NCBI GenBank assembly: GCA_030544215.1
Contig: JARZZO010000006.1
Location: 48,956,501 to 49,020,500, forward strand
Source: Zantedeschia hybrid cultivar
Lineage: Eukaryota; Streptophyta; Magnoliopsida; Alismatales; Araceae
Direction of reading: 5' to 3'
DNA length: 64,000 bases
Both the position numbers and the translations under genes were made by a program. The notes beneath the pieces were generated by a model. That model was not told the origin of the DNA. It did not search any database and saw only the letters and a list, made by a program, of their open reading frames with translations. This document shows, in pieces, positions 1 to 9,329 of this stretch. Position 1 is the stretch's first letter; every line of letters starts with the position of its first letter.

Positions 1-400
1 CCTCAACTTCTGTTTGACCGGGTTAGCCCCTAATTTTAATGTTAATCGGTGCTCCACTAGGGAAGAATCTAACCTCGGCATATCTTCATAGCTCCAGGTG
101 AAAGTGTCTTTGTATTCTCTGAGAACTTGAACCACCGCCTCCTCATTTGCTTCAGAAAGATTTTTACTGACGATGATAACCTTAGGCTCTTCTTTAGTTC
201 CTAGATTAATATCTTTGGTAGGCAATTCTACAGTGGCTGAGGGTTCATCAAATCTCTTCACTCCACTAGCATACGCCTCAGCCGCATCCACGTCAACTTC
301 CTCATCTTCAGTAATGGGGTCTTTCTTGTGTAGAAGTTCATATGCCCCATACCTGTCATCGACTAACTCATCAACTTCACATTTTTCTGGCATCTGAACG
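1..400 (-). pseudogene. Ogre-type RT, N-terminal approach
   Basis: One minus-strand frame stays open from about 400 to base 1 and continues out of the window. It holds an acidic segment followed by the hallmark lead-in to plant Ty3/gypsy reverse transcriptase: a TWSYEDMP motif, then VEHRLTLKLGANPVKQKLR. The catalytic palm of RT would lie left of the window. The protein would copy element RNA into cDNA inside virus-like particles. Divergence from the family consensus is modest here. Frame choice rests on the RT motif, since no start codon is expected inside a polyprotein. Confidence 0.75.
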
Positions 401-1552
401 GGATTCTCTAATAACTGGGGAATCTGAGAGCAAGAAAGACATCTTAAAACTAGATCTTGGAGGTATCTATCTGGAACTTGTCTACCTTTAGACTTCCTAG
501 ACTACCTAACCTGACTAACTTCACTAGACTCCTTAACTTCATTAAATTGCCTACCGCTAGACTCACTATCCTGACCTAGTGAGGACGAAGAAGGATAAAA
601 ATCAAGGGATACAGGATGTGATACAGATGAATCCTCCCGAGAGGAGGGGCAAAGCAGATCTAGAAGAGAATTTTGCCCGAGTGACCTGCACGATGGGGTA
701 TATTCAGACAAATAATATGATGTTTCCTCAACGAGGATATGAGTTGCCAAATTGGCATTTTTTTTTTTTTAGATTATAGGAGTTGATCATAAAACAAGAA
801 TGAATCTGGAAAGGGGGAGGATGAGGAGGTAACGGCACCAAGGCCAAAGGATTGGGGGGATCATGCAATAATATGTCCCAGATCAGATCATGGATCCTCT
901 CAAGATTGAGAGGAATATGAGAAATTAGGTCCCGAGGGGACAAAGTAACCATGATGGACGGAGCCCGAGGAATATCTTCAGTAATGACCCTCGACCAGGT
1001 CGAGGTTAGGAGCAGAGTGCGGAATAGGGTATGGAGGGTGAAAACATGATGGGGATTGGTTCCCCTCCAGAGAAGATCGGTGGTGAGTCCAGGCTAATAA
1101 GGATCATCAGGTTCCCCTTCGTCTGTCTCTTCACTTAGCAAAATTCTCTTATCAAAAATGGCCCCAGGCCCTTCAAACAACTAATCAATCAACGGAGGCC
1201 ACTTTGGTTCTGAGGGATCAAGGAACAACCTGTTCAGTGCAATGTATAGGTCCCATGTGTCGAACCAGCAGTACCACTTGCACTCAGGATCTTGAGTCTT
1301 CCTCCTCTTCATTGGCCGCAGAGCCTCCAAGGATTGATATGTCAGCAGTTCAGAATAGTGCCTGGCTAAGTCTCTCCCATATATGTCATGTAGGTCGAAG
1401 TGGGAAGTAATTACCACCATGTTATCATTGTTATGATTAATCACGGGTCCCTTAATAAAATGTATATATAAGGTCCAAGTTAAGGGATCCCGATTTTCTT
1501 TGCACGGGGTGGTCATCGTCTTCCAGATTTTCTGACCATCTTTATCTTCCTG
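401..1552 (-). other. Decayed protease-RT spacer of Ogre-type element
   Basis: This stretch lies between the protease/G-patch part and RT. A 111-codon open minus-strand segment at 1181-1516 contains no motif I recognise. In Ogre elements this interval often carries an intron, but I cannot identify splice sites with confidence. The remainder is interrupted by stops in all frames. An adenine/thymine run sits at about 759-771. Confidence 0.4.
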
Positions 1553-1885
1553 CTACTGAACAATGTATCGTCCCACCTTCACTGGCCTATAGCCCAGACC
1601 ATTATCAGGTATTCTTCTGTTGTCTTTGATAGGCTTGGTTATGCCCTGCAATTGTGTGCTCAGGCCTTTTCCAGGTTGATAACCACCTTTCAACATGATG
1701 TCCCAGCCAGGGGAACTCACGCACTTTCCCCTTTTAACAGTATCAACTGGACAAGGAACAGGTATAATGGCTTTCAAAGGATCAATCGAGGGAGAACAAA
1801 CTTGTAATATCGACAGAATGGGTTGTCGGCTAGATAGTGGGGTCGGTTTGGTGTTCAAAGAATAAACAGTAGCAAGGATTGGCAT
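1553..1885 (-). pseudogene. G-patch-like segment of Ogre polyprotein
   Basis: The minus-strand frame encodes a glycine-rich signature: MLKGGYQPGKGL, then LQGI, then NGLGYRP about 15 residues later. This resembles the G-patch-like module found after protease in Ogre-type elements, a predicted RNA- or nucleic-acid-binding motif. It lies just downstream (element sense) of the protease, where that module is expected. The segment ends at a stop near 1553 and is separated from the protease frame by a stop near 1887. Assignment is by motif spacing only. Confidence 0.5.
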
Positions 1886-1890
1886 GCTCG

Positions 1891-2394
1891 TTACTTTAAT
1901 GATTCGTTCTTACAAGGAAACTTGAGGCATTGATGGTTTGTAGAAGGTATGGCCTCAAGGGATTTGATGTAGGGACAGCCAATGATGCCTTTTAAAGAGG
2001 AGTCAATCTCCAATATGTGGAACTTGACCTCGGCATAACAAACGGGACCTAACTCTACCTTCAAGTAAATCATTCCTAGAGGAGAACGGGTAGAGTTGTT
2101 GTAGGCGGTAACAGAGATAGGGGAAGGAAACCACTTCTCCTTGGGTACACTACAGAATTTTAGGTTTTTCGGTGATAGTACATTAATAGAGGTCCCTATG
2201 TCAACCAGACATGCATCCACAACCTTCTTGCATATGTTAACTATAATGCTTAGTGCCATACTCCTGGCTGTTGGTGATGCTAGTTCAAACGTATGGAATG
2301 AGATAGAGGGCTGATCCCCCTGTGGAACTAGTAGTGCTGTGATCTTCTCTGTCGGCACGTCCTCATTGACCATCACTCTCTGCAGATATTCCAT
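1891..2394 (-). pseudogene. Ogre-type aspartic protease
   Basis: A 167-codon minus-strand open frame carries a retropepsin-like core. The active-site motif reads LVDIGTSINVL, a variant of D-T/N-G-S with the catalytic Asp retained. Downstream come AYNNSTRSPLG, ELGPVCYAEVKFHI, and an IIGCPYI segment in place of the usual LLGRPW flap, then AIPSTNHQCLKF. This matches the Tat/Ogre protease layout. It would cleave the Gag-Pol polyprotein. Replacement of the second active-site residue by Ile makes activity doubtful. Confidence 0.75.
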
Positions 2395-3220
2395 CAGAGC
2401 CTCTTGATGGATCTTGGATCTTTTGTCAATTCAAGTATGGAAAAGCGTGTCGGTGTTCTGTCCAACTGCTTCAGTAAGTCATAATGAGTGCCAGGTACAC
2501 TCTCTTAATTTTGAATTTCTTCTGACGGCTATAATGGGTCGTCTCTTACTGTGGACTGAGGGAAAACCTTATTGAAGATTCTCTTGCTCCGGAGTGTGTG
2601 TTGTTCAATATTAGAAGGTTTAGGTGAGATCTTAAGTACCGCTGTATTAATGAGGGGTTTAAAGGGGGTAATGGGTTCATAAACGGACGATGGTGGGCTT
2701 TGTTTGGTGGAGGTGCTAGAATGCGGATGAGTGGCTTGGAGGGTTGTATGGTATTGGGGTGAATGGTTGATGCAGATGATGTGGGAAATCGTATGCATAG
2801 CAATGGTTTAGACGGCACGAGGGGTTCGTGGTTAGGTTGCGGAGGGTTATTTGGTGGGGACATGGTGGCGGAGGGGGTAATGGGTTTAAGGAAGGTAAGT
2901 GGTGGAGTGAGTCTATGGTAGGCAGGTGTTGGTATGGGAGTAACGATTATGGTTTCTGGTTTGGGTATGCGGAGAATGCGGCGAGGCAGTTGCTTAGTGG
3001 TACTCGGGATGTGGCCTATTGAATAGATAGAGAAGGATTCCTCTTCCTTCCATCGTTGCCCCCTATTAGCCTTAGACTGGCTATTAGTAAGAATTGGGGC
3101 GACCGGGTTTTGTTGCTCCGGCAGTGGATTCCATACTATACCCATGTTTGATGGTGTTGCTGCTTGCGCTGGTGCTCTTTGCATCTGCTATTGCTGTTGC
3201 TGCGGCTGTGGTCTCCTCGC
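2395..3220 (-). other. Gag-protease spacer of Ogre-type remnant
   Basis: Low-complexity, proline- and serine-rich in the minus-strand frames (an open frame spans 2546-3184) and GGT/GTG-rich on the plus strand. No domain is recognisable. It lies between the zinc-knuckle-like motif and protease, where Ogre-type elements carry a poorly conserved linker. Confidence 0.4.
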
Positions 3221-3472
3221 CTACAAGGCGGCTATATATTTTCTTATCTCCTCCCAATCAATACCCTCCGGGTCATTGAGATCATGGATGTAGTCCCTGA
3301 ATTGGAAACACACATCCACTATGTGCCTAGGTTGTCTATGGAAGACACAGTATCTAGAGGGATTAGCATTTTGGGGCCATACGGTTTTCTCCTTAGGCAA
3401 TACTAGAGCATTGGCTGCCAAAAGGGCGTTGAATATGTCTGCTAAAGACTCTGGGAGCTGAGGATACGACAC
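3221..3472 (-). pseudogene. Zinc-knuckle-like gag C-terminus (Ogre type)
   Basis: The minus-strand frame contains YCVFHRQPRHIVDVCFQFRD followed by an acidic IHDLNDPEGIDWEE tail. The Cys and His positions resemble the C-x2-H-x4-H-x4-C arrangement seen in the gag of Tat/Ogre elements, with the family's usual L(I/D)xG tail. It would bind element RNA. The frame is open for 83 codons, then closed on both sides. Confidence 0.6.
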
Positions 3473-3910
3473 CCTCTTCGGGCCTGGAGGTTTTCTCTGT
3501 TGATTGTAATCACCCGGGGGAGGTACATTGTGGTATGCTGGTTGTTGACGTGGCTGGTTGAACGTCTACTGATACTGTTGCTGAGGTTAATTGTAGGCTG
3601 GCTGGTATGGTTGCTGAGGCAGCTTAAAGCCCTGTTGATTCGGCGGTCGCTGCCTTGTATACTGCGGCTGTTGCTGTTGATTTCTCATGAACTGCGGTTG
3701 GTTATTGTTCATGGTGCTGATTTGTTTATAGGAGAGGGTGCCCTCAGTAGTGGGACCCATGCTAGGAAAATTTGGCATGGCAGGCTTCTGAGGTGGAGGT
3801 CTACTGGGTCTATGGGGGTCAAAGATGATGGAGAAGGTTGAATCTTTGAAAGTGTTCTGCCAATAACGCGCCCTGTCATATAATTCCGTCATGCTAGTCA
3901 AATTGTTCAA
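3473..3910 (-). pseudogene. Pro/Gln-rich gag segment
   Basis: An open minus-strand segment of 107 codons (3587-3910) starts with a helix-like MTELYDRARYWQNTF and continues into a chain rich in Pro, Gln and Asn (PQYTRQRPPNQQGFKLPQQP). It sits between the gag core and the zinc-knuckle-like motif, the usual place of a disordered linker in Tat/Ogre gag. No catalytic motif. Confidence 0.5.
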
Positions 3911-4016
3911 TGTGAGGACTAGCTTGTACTAGGGTGTGGCATTGGCAATCATCATCTTCACTTGTTCTTATTCAAACATGTGATCTTTTATCTTCTCTGC
4001 CATACCCCTCCATCTA

Positions 4017-4260
4017 TCAGCAAAGGTGATCAAGTCTTTCATCAGGCTTTATCTTTTCAACCACTAAATCAGTTATTGATAAAGTATCTTGGTATCGCTG
4101 GATAAATTTCCTTGACATGATTTCATAATCCTCCACATCAGACAAATCCAACGAGAAGAACCAATCGAGGGCTGGTCCCTCTAATGATTTCCTGAAAAAG
4201 AATGCCAGCGACCTTTTTTTAAACTCCTTTAGGTGCATGAAGGGGTTACCAAAACCATTA
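4017..4260 (-). pseudogene. Ogre-type gag core, truncated
   Basis: The minus-strand frame reads GNPFMHLKEF, then SLEGPALDWFFSLD, then DYEIMSRKFIQRYQ, the conserved central part of plant Ty3/gypsy gag (retrotrans_gag fold), the capsid-forming protein. The open frame itself runs on to 4394, but translation upstream of about 4260 comes from the neighbouring LTR, so the gag N-terminus is missing. The break is abrupt, as expected for a rearrangement or insertion junction. Confidence 0.7.
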
Positions 4261-5377
4261 GCGCTAACAACTGTCACTCTAGGTCCATGAGCGTACAAAA
4301 CACAACATAGTGCGATCCGATCACGTAGAAATCTCCGTCCCCAAGGTATGATTCCAAGCATACATTCAATCAAATTAACTAACAATGTACACACATGTTA
4401 ATTGCAGGAATTAATGAGGTTCTGTCTTGAATCGCGTCACCCGTGGCCGACATCATTCAAGATCCCTAAACTAGTTCAGGCGGAAACTGGCCTTAGGAGA
4501 TGGGTCCAAATAGCGTAGCCCATGGTTGACACCATTTAAATGGCGTCACCTAGTCGCGATGTTATTTACCACCCGAAAACCAAACTACCCTCTAACATAT
4601 GGGCGTAAATCGCGTCGCCTGTGGTCGACACCATTTGCAAATGGCGTCGCCCTGGCTTGACGCCTTTTAGCGCCCTAAGCAGGATTTTCCTGTGGCCTCC
4701 CCTGAGCCATAAAATTGTATTTCCTCCTCCTTAAACCGCCCCAAAACACCAAAAAATAGAGGAGGAAGAGAATCCAAATAACCGTTTAAAACACATCGTT
4801 CCCCATTTTATAAAACAAGCATTTTCACCCAAAAACCCTCCTAAAACATGCTCAAAAGTGGGAAAAACATGGTTTTAAGCAAAACACCATGAGGATCATC
4901 ACCTTACCGGTTTCTTGAACTCCTCCTTACTCCAAGCCGCCGGTCTGCAACACCGCAAGCCGCCACTGGTACCACCATAGACGTCATCACTCTACCAGGG
5001 CGTCGGCTGCCGTCCAGAGAGAAATGCACCGCGGAGTAGATGGTGGTGAGTGGTAAGAGGTTGATGGAGTGGAGGAAGAGGAGGAATGGGGAGAGGAAGG
5101 GAAGGAGGGGGTCGGAGCCGTTCGGAGAGGAGGGGGAGGAGAGAGAGACGAATGAAGAGAATGAGGGAAAGGAGGGAGGGCTTCGGAGTGTCAACCGAAA
5201 CTCGCCAAATCGCGTCGTCCAACATAGATGCCAATCAGGTAACAGGACGGGGTCGTACACTGGCAGATCTCTTAATGGCGTCTCTCATGGCAGACGTCAT
5301 TCAAACGACACGACCGACGCCGTACACATGTGCCCCCACGCCTGCCCACGCGGAACCCCAGCAAAGCTCCTAAATGG
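4261..5377 (-). repeat. Partial Tekay-type LTR (LTR0)
   Basis: Starts inside an LTR at GCGCTAACAACTGTCAC, the same sequence found at about 19213 within LTR2, and runs right through several GCGTC/GACGC dyads and a purine-rich tract (about 5040-5180; the pyrimidine tract of the plus-sense LTRs). It ends at the copia A 5' LTR. Both LTR ends are missing, so it is a fragment. The copia junction lies inside a shared GTCC and is exact only to a few bases. Confidence 0.75.
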
Positions 5378-6948
5378 CGTCCTCTAAGCCAATCATAAGG
5401 CACCTATTTCAATCTGGTTCACTAATCAATGGCATTAAATTCATTATGTAGATTGGCATATTTGTAATTGTGCATAATGAAGTCCATGAATATGTGCAAT
5501 AGTTGTCAGATTATGATGAGATCACAATAATGAGACTGATGACTTATAAAAACATATTCTTAATTATTCCTAGTCGTAGGATGTTTAAGAAGGACATCAA
5601 ACATTCGGTAAGACTAGTACAGGTTATTCCAGCTCATATGATGAGGGTGACTGATCTCGTTAGTTACTCGTGTGGAGACACAATGGTAAACCTGTAGGTG
5701 CTCATTGGGGAATGAGTTCACTGAACTGATCCGACATGAATCGCCGAATAGTAATTTACCTGACTGTCAATCGGCTTGATTCATCGTCACAGTGGCCTGG
5801 TTGATCCTTGGACTTGAGACACCAAAGACACCTTGTCGATGGACTTCTGGACTTTGACCTTGACCTACGAATCCCTATCCATGGGATCTCCAATAGTCAA
5901 GGATCGGGTCTAGCGGAAGACCTTCGAAGGTGATTGTGTGTTCAATAAAGGATCGTTCGGTTTTAGGTAACTGGAGAGAGAATTCTCTAGAATAGATCTA
6001 CAGAGTCTCTGGCCAGAGCAGAAACAATATCATAAAAGAGGTTTTCTGATATTGTACAACGGAGTCTGATTCAAGTAAGTTGACCATCTAGGCTTTGACA
6101 GTTGACCATACCCTAGGTTAACTCGAGAGCATTGTGCGAACGAAGGATTATAGCCACGCGGTAACTGTGGATGGACAGGTTCTATGAGTGGGTTGCTAAA
6201 ACCCATTGCCTTCCGGGATCATGCGTTGTTACTTGGCACCCAACTTGATCAGAAGTCCGACTGAATTTACATGAGATGTTAATTCGGTTAAATAATTAGT
6301 TAATATCTAGATATTAATTAATTACAATTAGTCAATAACTAGTTATTGGACTTAACAGGCTGAAAACGGGACTGGTAAATGGGCCTAGAGGGTCACACGC
6401 AATAAGATTCTCAGTCGGTGGTATATAAGTGGGATTCATATTAACTTGGGGATTTGTGAAAAGTCGCGCCGACTTAATATATATATACGCGCTGTTGAGA
6501 AAGCCTGGGCCAAGCTCCAGGATTTCCCCATGCTGGCTGTCATCCCTCCTTTCTCTCTCCTCCTCTGGGTGCCTCGTTCGAGGCGCCGGAACTGTCTCCG
6601 TCTCCACCGCGCGTGATTCCCGAAAGTCGGGAAATCCCGTCGGCGGGTTTTCGGCAATCGTTGCGGCGACGGATCTTCATCGAGTGAGCTGATACGGACG
6701 AGGGAGCGAGGACGAACCATCGCAGAGGATCGCATGGATACCGCTGGAGGCCGGACGCTTGTGCGGCTCGCGGCATCGCCTCGACGGAACCGAGACGGAG
6801 GCGGATTCGAATCCGCGCATGGTAATCAGATTACAACCCATTTTTCCGGTTTTAGTTTTTCGTTCATAATCGGATCAGGGGGCATCGGGCGGGATTATTT
6901 TATTCGTCGTTTCCGCTGCGCTCTTCGTGTCCCGCTCGAATCCCAACA
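5378..6948 (+). repeat. Copia A 5' LTR
   Basis: 1.57 kb, matching 12737-14302 almost throughout. It ends ...TCCCAACA immediately before the PBS. The first base is C where the 3' LTR has T (TGTCCTCTAAGCC). A TATA-like TATATAAG lies near 6423. The hairpin cluster of the U3 part is listed separately. Confidence 0.85.
5501..5721 (+). promoter_or_regulatory. U3 hairpin cluster H1-H4 (copia A)
   Basis: Four successive inverted repeats. H1 pairs 5501-5509 with 5536-5544 (with G-U pairs; perfect in the 3' LTR at 12860-12868/12895-12903). H2 pairs GGATGTTT at 5579 with AAACATTC ending 5606. H3 pairs GTGACT at 5647 with AGTTAC ending 5667. H4 is CTCATT-GGGG-AATGAG at 5701-5716 with flanking GTG/CAC. 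The same four occur in copia B and in the solo copia LTR with different stems. Confidence 0.6.
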
Positions 6949-6949
6949 G

Positions 6950-6962
6950 TGGTATCAGAGCC
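6950..6962 (+). other. Primer binding site, copia A
   Basis: TGGTATCAGAGCC, one base after the LTR end, complementary to the 3' end of plant initiator tRNA-Met. Confidence 0.85.
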
Positions 6963-7076
6963 AGGTTCTGCTCTGATCCGCTCTGGAACGATAAAATTAA
7001 CGTTCTGAAATTATTTCCATACTCATATTATGTTTCTCTCATAGAAATTACGTATGGGATGAGTACACAATTACGG

Positions 7077-7298
7077 TGTAGCTATCGTCGCGTTTACCCG
7101 GGAGCTACATTCTTACTCTACTCTGTCACGTATTGATGGTAAAGCTTAGACTAGGTATAATGGTCTACTGTGTTTACCCGGGACCATTAAAGACCTGGGA
7201 GCCGAAATAAGATCGGATATTGCAAGGAGTTGCAATTACTATGAGATGGTTGCTCTAAGATAATGGTATGATACTATGTGTTTACCTGAGGTTATACT
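7077..7298 (+). ncRNA. Structured leader of copia A
   Basis: Three stem-loops share a loop containing GTTTACC(C/T)G. Stem 1 is TGTAGCT (7077-7083) with AGCTACA (7103-7109). Stem 2 is TAATGGTC (7158-7165) with GACCATTA (7182-7189). Stem 3 is GGTATGAT (7265-7272) with GTTATACT (7291-7298), using three G-U pairs. Between stems 2 and 3 lies ATTGCAA-GGAG-TTGCAAT (7219-7236). The leader of copia B has the same plan with other sequences. The palindrome CCCGGG lies in loops 1 and 2. Likely an RNA packaging or dimerisation region; this is inference. Confidence 0.55.
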
Positions 7299-7589
7299 GT
7301 GATTCTTGGAGATTCTGATCCTCACTAGGAGACCATCGGAGTCTTCAGTTCTATATGCCTGAAGGTTATATAGTCTGTCGAAAAATAGTGGGAAATAATT
7401 CAAGATAAAAGACCATAATTGAGTTATAAGAACTATCTGCTTAAATCACGTTATTTCCTTCGTTCACCAATATGTCGTCTATTTGAAATTTTGCCATATT
7501 GGATGCCAATACTTCTGATATTCAGATTGACAAGAAAACCCTAAAGAATGTCTTTAGGGGTGAGTGAAAGTCACTAACCTAATTAGGTA

Positions 7590-7735
7590 TCATGAATCCT
7601 CTTACTTGGATAGACCAAGGTGAAGATGTACTCATGATATGCCTTTTTGAAAGGCTTAATCATTGTCATGAAATCTCTTATTTGGATAGACTAAGATGAA
7701 GAGATATTTATGATATGCCTTTGAGAAAGGCAAGT
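7590..7735 (+). repeat. Imperfect tandem duplication, about 75 bp x 2
   Basis: Both copies contain CATGAA, CTTGGATAGA or TTTGGATAGA, then GATATGCCTTT and a small hairpin with AAAGGC (about 7640-7654 and 7717-7731). Likely a local duplication in the decayed gag region. Confidence 0.5.
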
Positions 7736-9329
7736 GGTAAGATTTTAAACGATCAAATCCACACCTGAAAAAGGATAAAGGAAAGTCAGCTGAGATAGAG
7801 AAGTAGTAGTTCTCCCACTGCAACCAATATAAGGATACTGGTAAAGGCAAAACGAATATGAAACTTGAAAGAAGTTTATGATATTCTTATTAATCACCTT
7901 TTTCATATCTATAAGAGAATTAGCATCTCCAATATGAGATATTGGAAATGGTTCTCAGAACTGCGATGGTATGCTGACTTAGACAAGTAAAAGGAAATCA
8001 AGAAAAAATGTAAGTGTTGAGTTAGACTCAACAATTATTCATGATATTCATAGGTTGCTGCCTGACAGTAAATCTTTGTATATCTATAGGAGTCTAAACT
8101 AAAACTGAATAATTGTTATTTAGTTGCATAAGATATCAAGAATTATACAAGTGAATAACTTTGACTAAAAAGGAACAATAGTTGTTCAAATCAGTCAATA
8201 CACTATAGATTCTTGAAGTGACATTTCATGTGATGAATATTCATAAGTCTTCCATAGAAATGAACTGTGTGAATCTTGACTATCTATGGTATTGTACATA
8301 GGGTTGTACAATAAGAAATTATTGGTGCTGATGCATACTGATGTAAACAGCTCAATGTCCTCTTAAGGCTAAAGATAATACTTCTATTGATTTACCTTAT
8401 TAGTGTACTCTTAGAATGATTCGACTGTATGTACTTACTAAAGTACAAGATGAATGCATCTGAAAGCTTAAGGTATAAGATCAATATGAAGTATTAGAAT
8501 TTTTTATTTGATCAAAGAAACTAATACTTAGGTATATGATTCACATAAATCATTAAGAGGATAATTGTATCATCGCTCGATTGATTCTCATTGTATATCA
8601 TAGTAATATGATAGAATGATGAATTGCACATTATTAAGATATGGTGCAATACATAATAAGATTTGCCTAATTATTATCCTTGTGAACATGAGTATGAACA
8701 TTAGATGTCCATACTTTACAGATGGTTCCAAATAAGTCAGTATATGTCCATACAAGATATGGAAACCAAATAATTCATATGAGATGTGAATTATGAACAA
8801 ACCTGATTTAAAAGTCAGGTATTACCGTGGCGTGAATTTGTGAATGTCTAAAGAGTTTGGACATTACAATTGTTGGCTAGGCAATAATGAAATAATTATC
8901 GTCCTAAAAGCTGTCTTCTGTGAAGAGGAATATCTCCTCAAAGAAGACAGTGGGAGCTGATAAAACTAGAAGATGTTCTAGATTCACAGGCTAACATAAG
9001 ATTATTAGATAATCTTTAGTTGTTTGGAACCAGTCATAACACATCAGAGAGCTTCATAGATTTTTGAGATTCTCTCAGTGACTAAAAGGATATGTTTGAC
9101 ATATCTAATTTAGCAAGGTGAGAGGGGCTCAAAATACATTATGATCTAAAATCTATGATAATGATGCTCTCTGTAATTACAACTTTGAGATTGATAAGTT
9201 GTCAATACTGCCTATCTTTATTATGAGATAAGGACAGTTGGATATTAAAAGCGCTCTCTCAATGTAATTGAGGTAAAGATGTATATGATACACCTTTAAA
9301 GCTTTTAGAATGTCCAAGAAGCAAGTTAT

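Larger units (their letters stand above)
1..4260 (-). mobile_element. Tat/Ogre-type Ty3/gypsy remnant
   Basis: Minus-strand protein homology runs in the order gag core, proline/glutamine-rich segment, zinc-knuckle-like motif, protease, G-patch-like motif, then the beginning of RT at the window edge. This order and the wording of the protease and RT motifs fit the Tat/Ogre branch of plant Ty3/gypsy elements. The gag is cut at about 4260, where a Tekay-type LTR begins, and RT continues beyond base 1. Stops and frameshifts separate the parts, so it is inactive. No LTR of this element lies in the window. Confidence 0.8.

Noticed and set aside
4986..5387. Purine-rich open frames at 5040-5387 as a charged protein
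   Set aside because: This is the complement of the LTR pyrimidine tract; the Glu/Arg-rich translation reflects composition.
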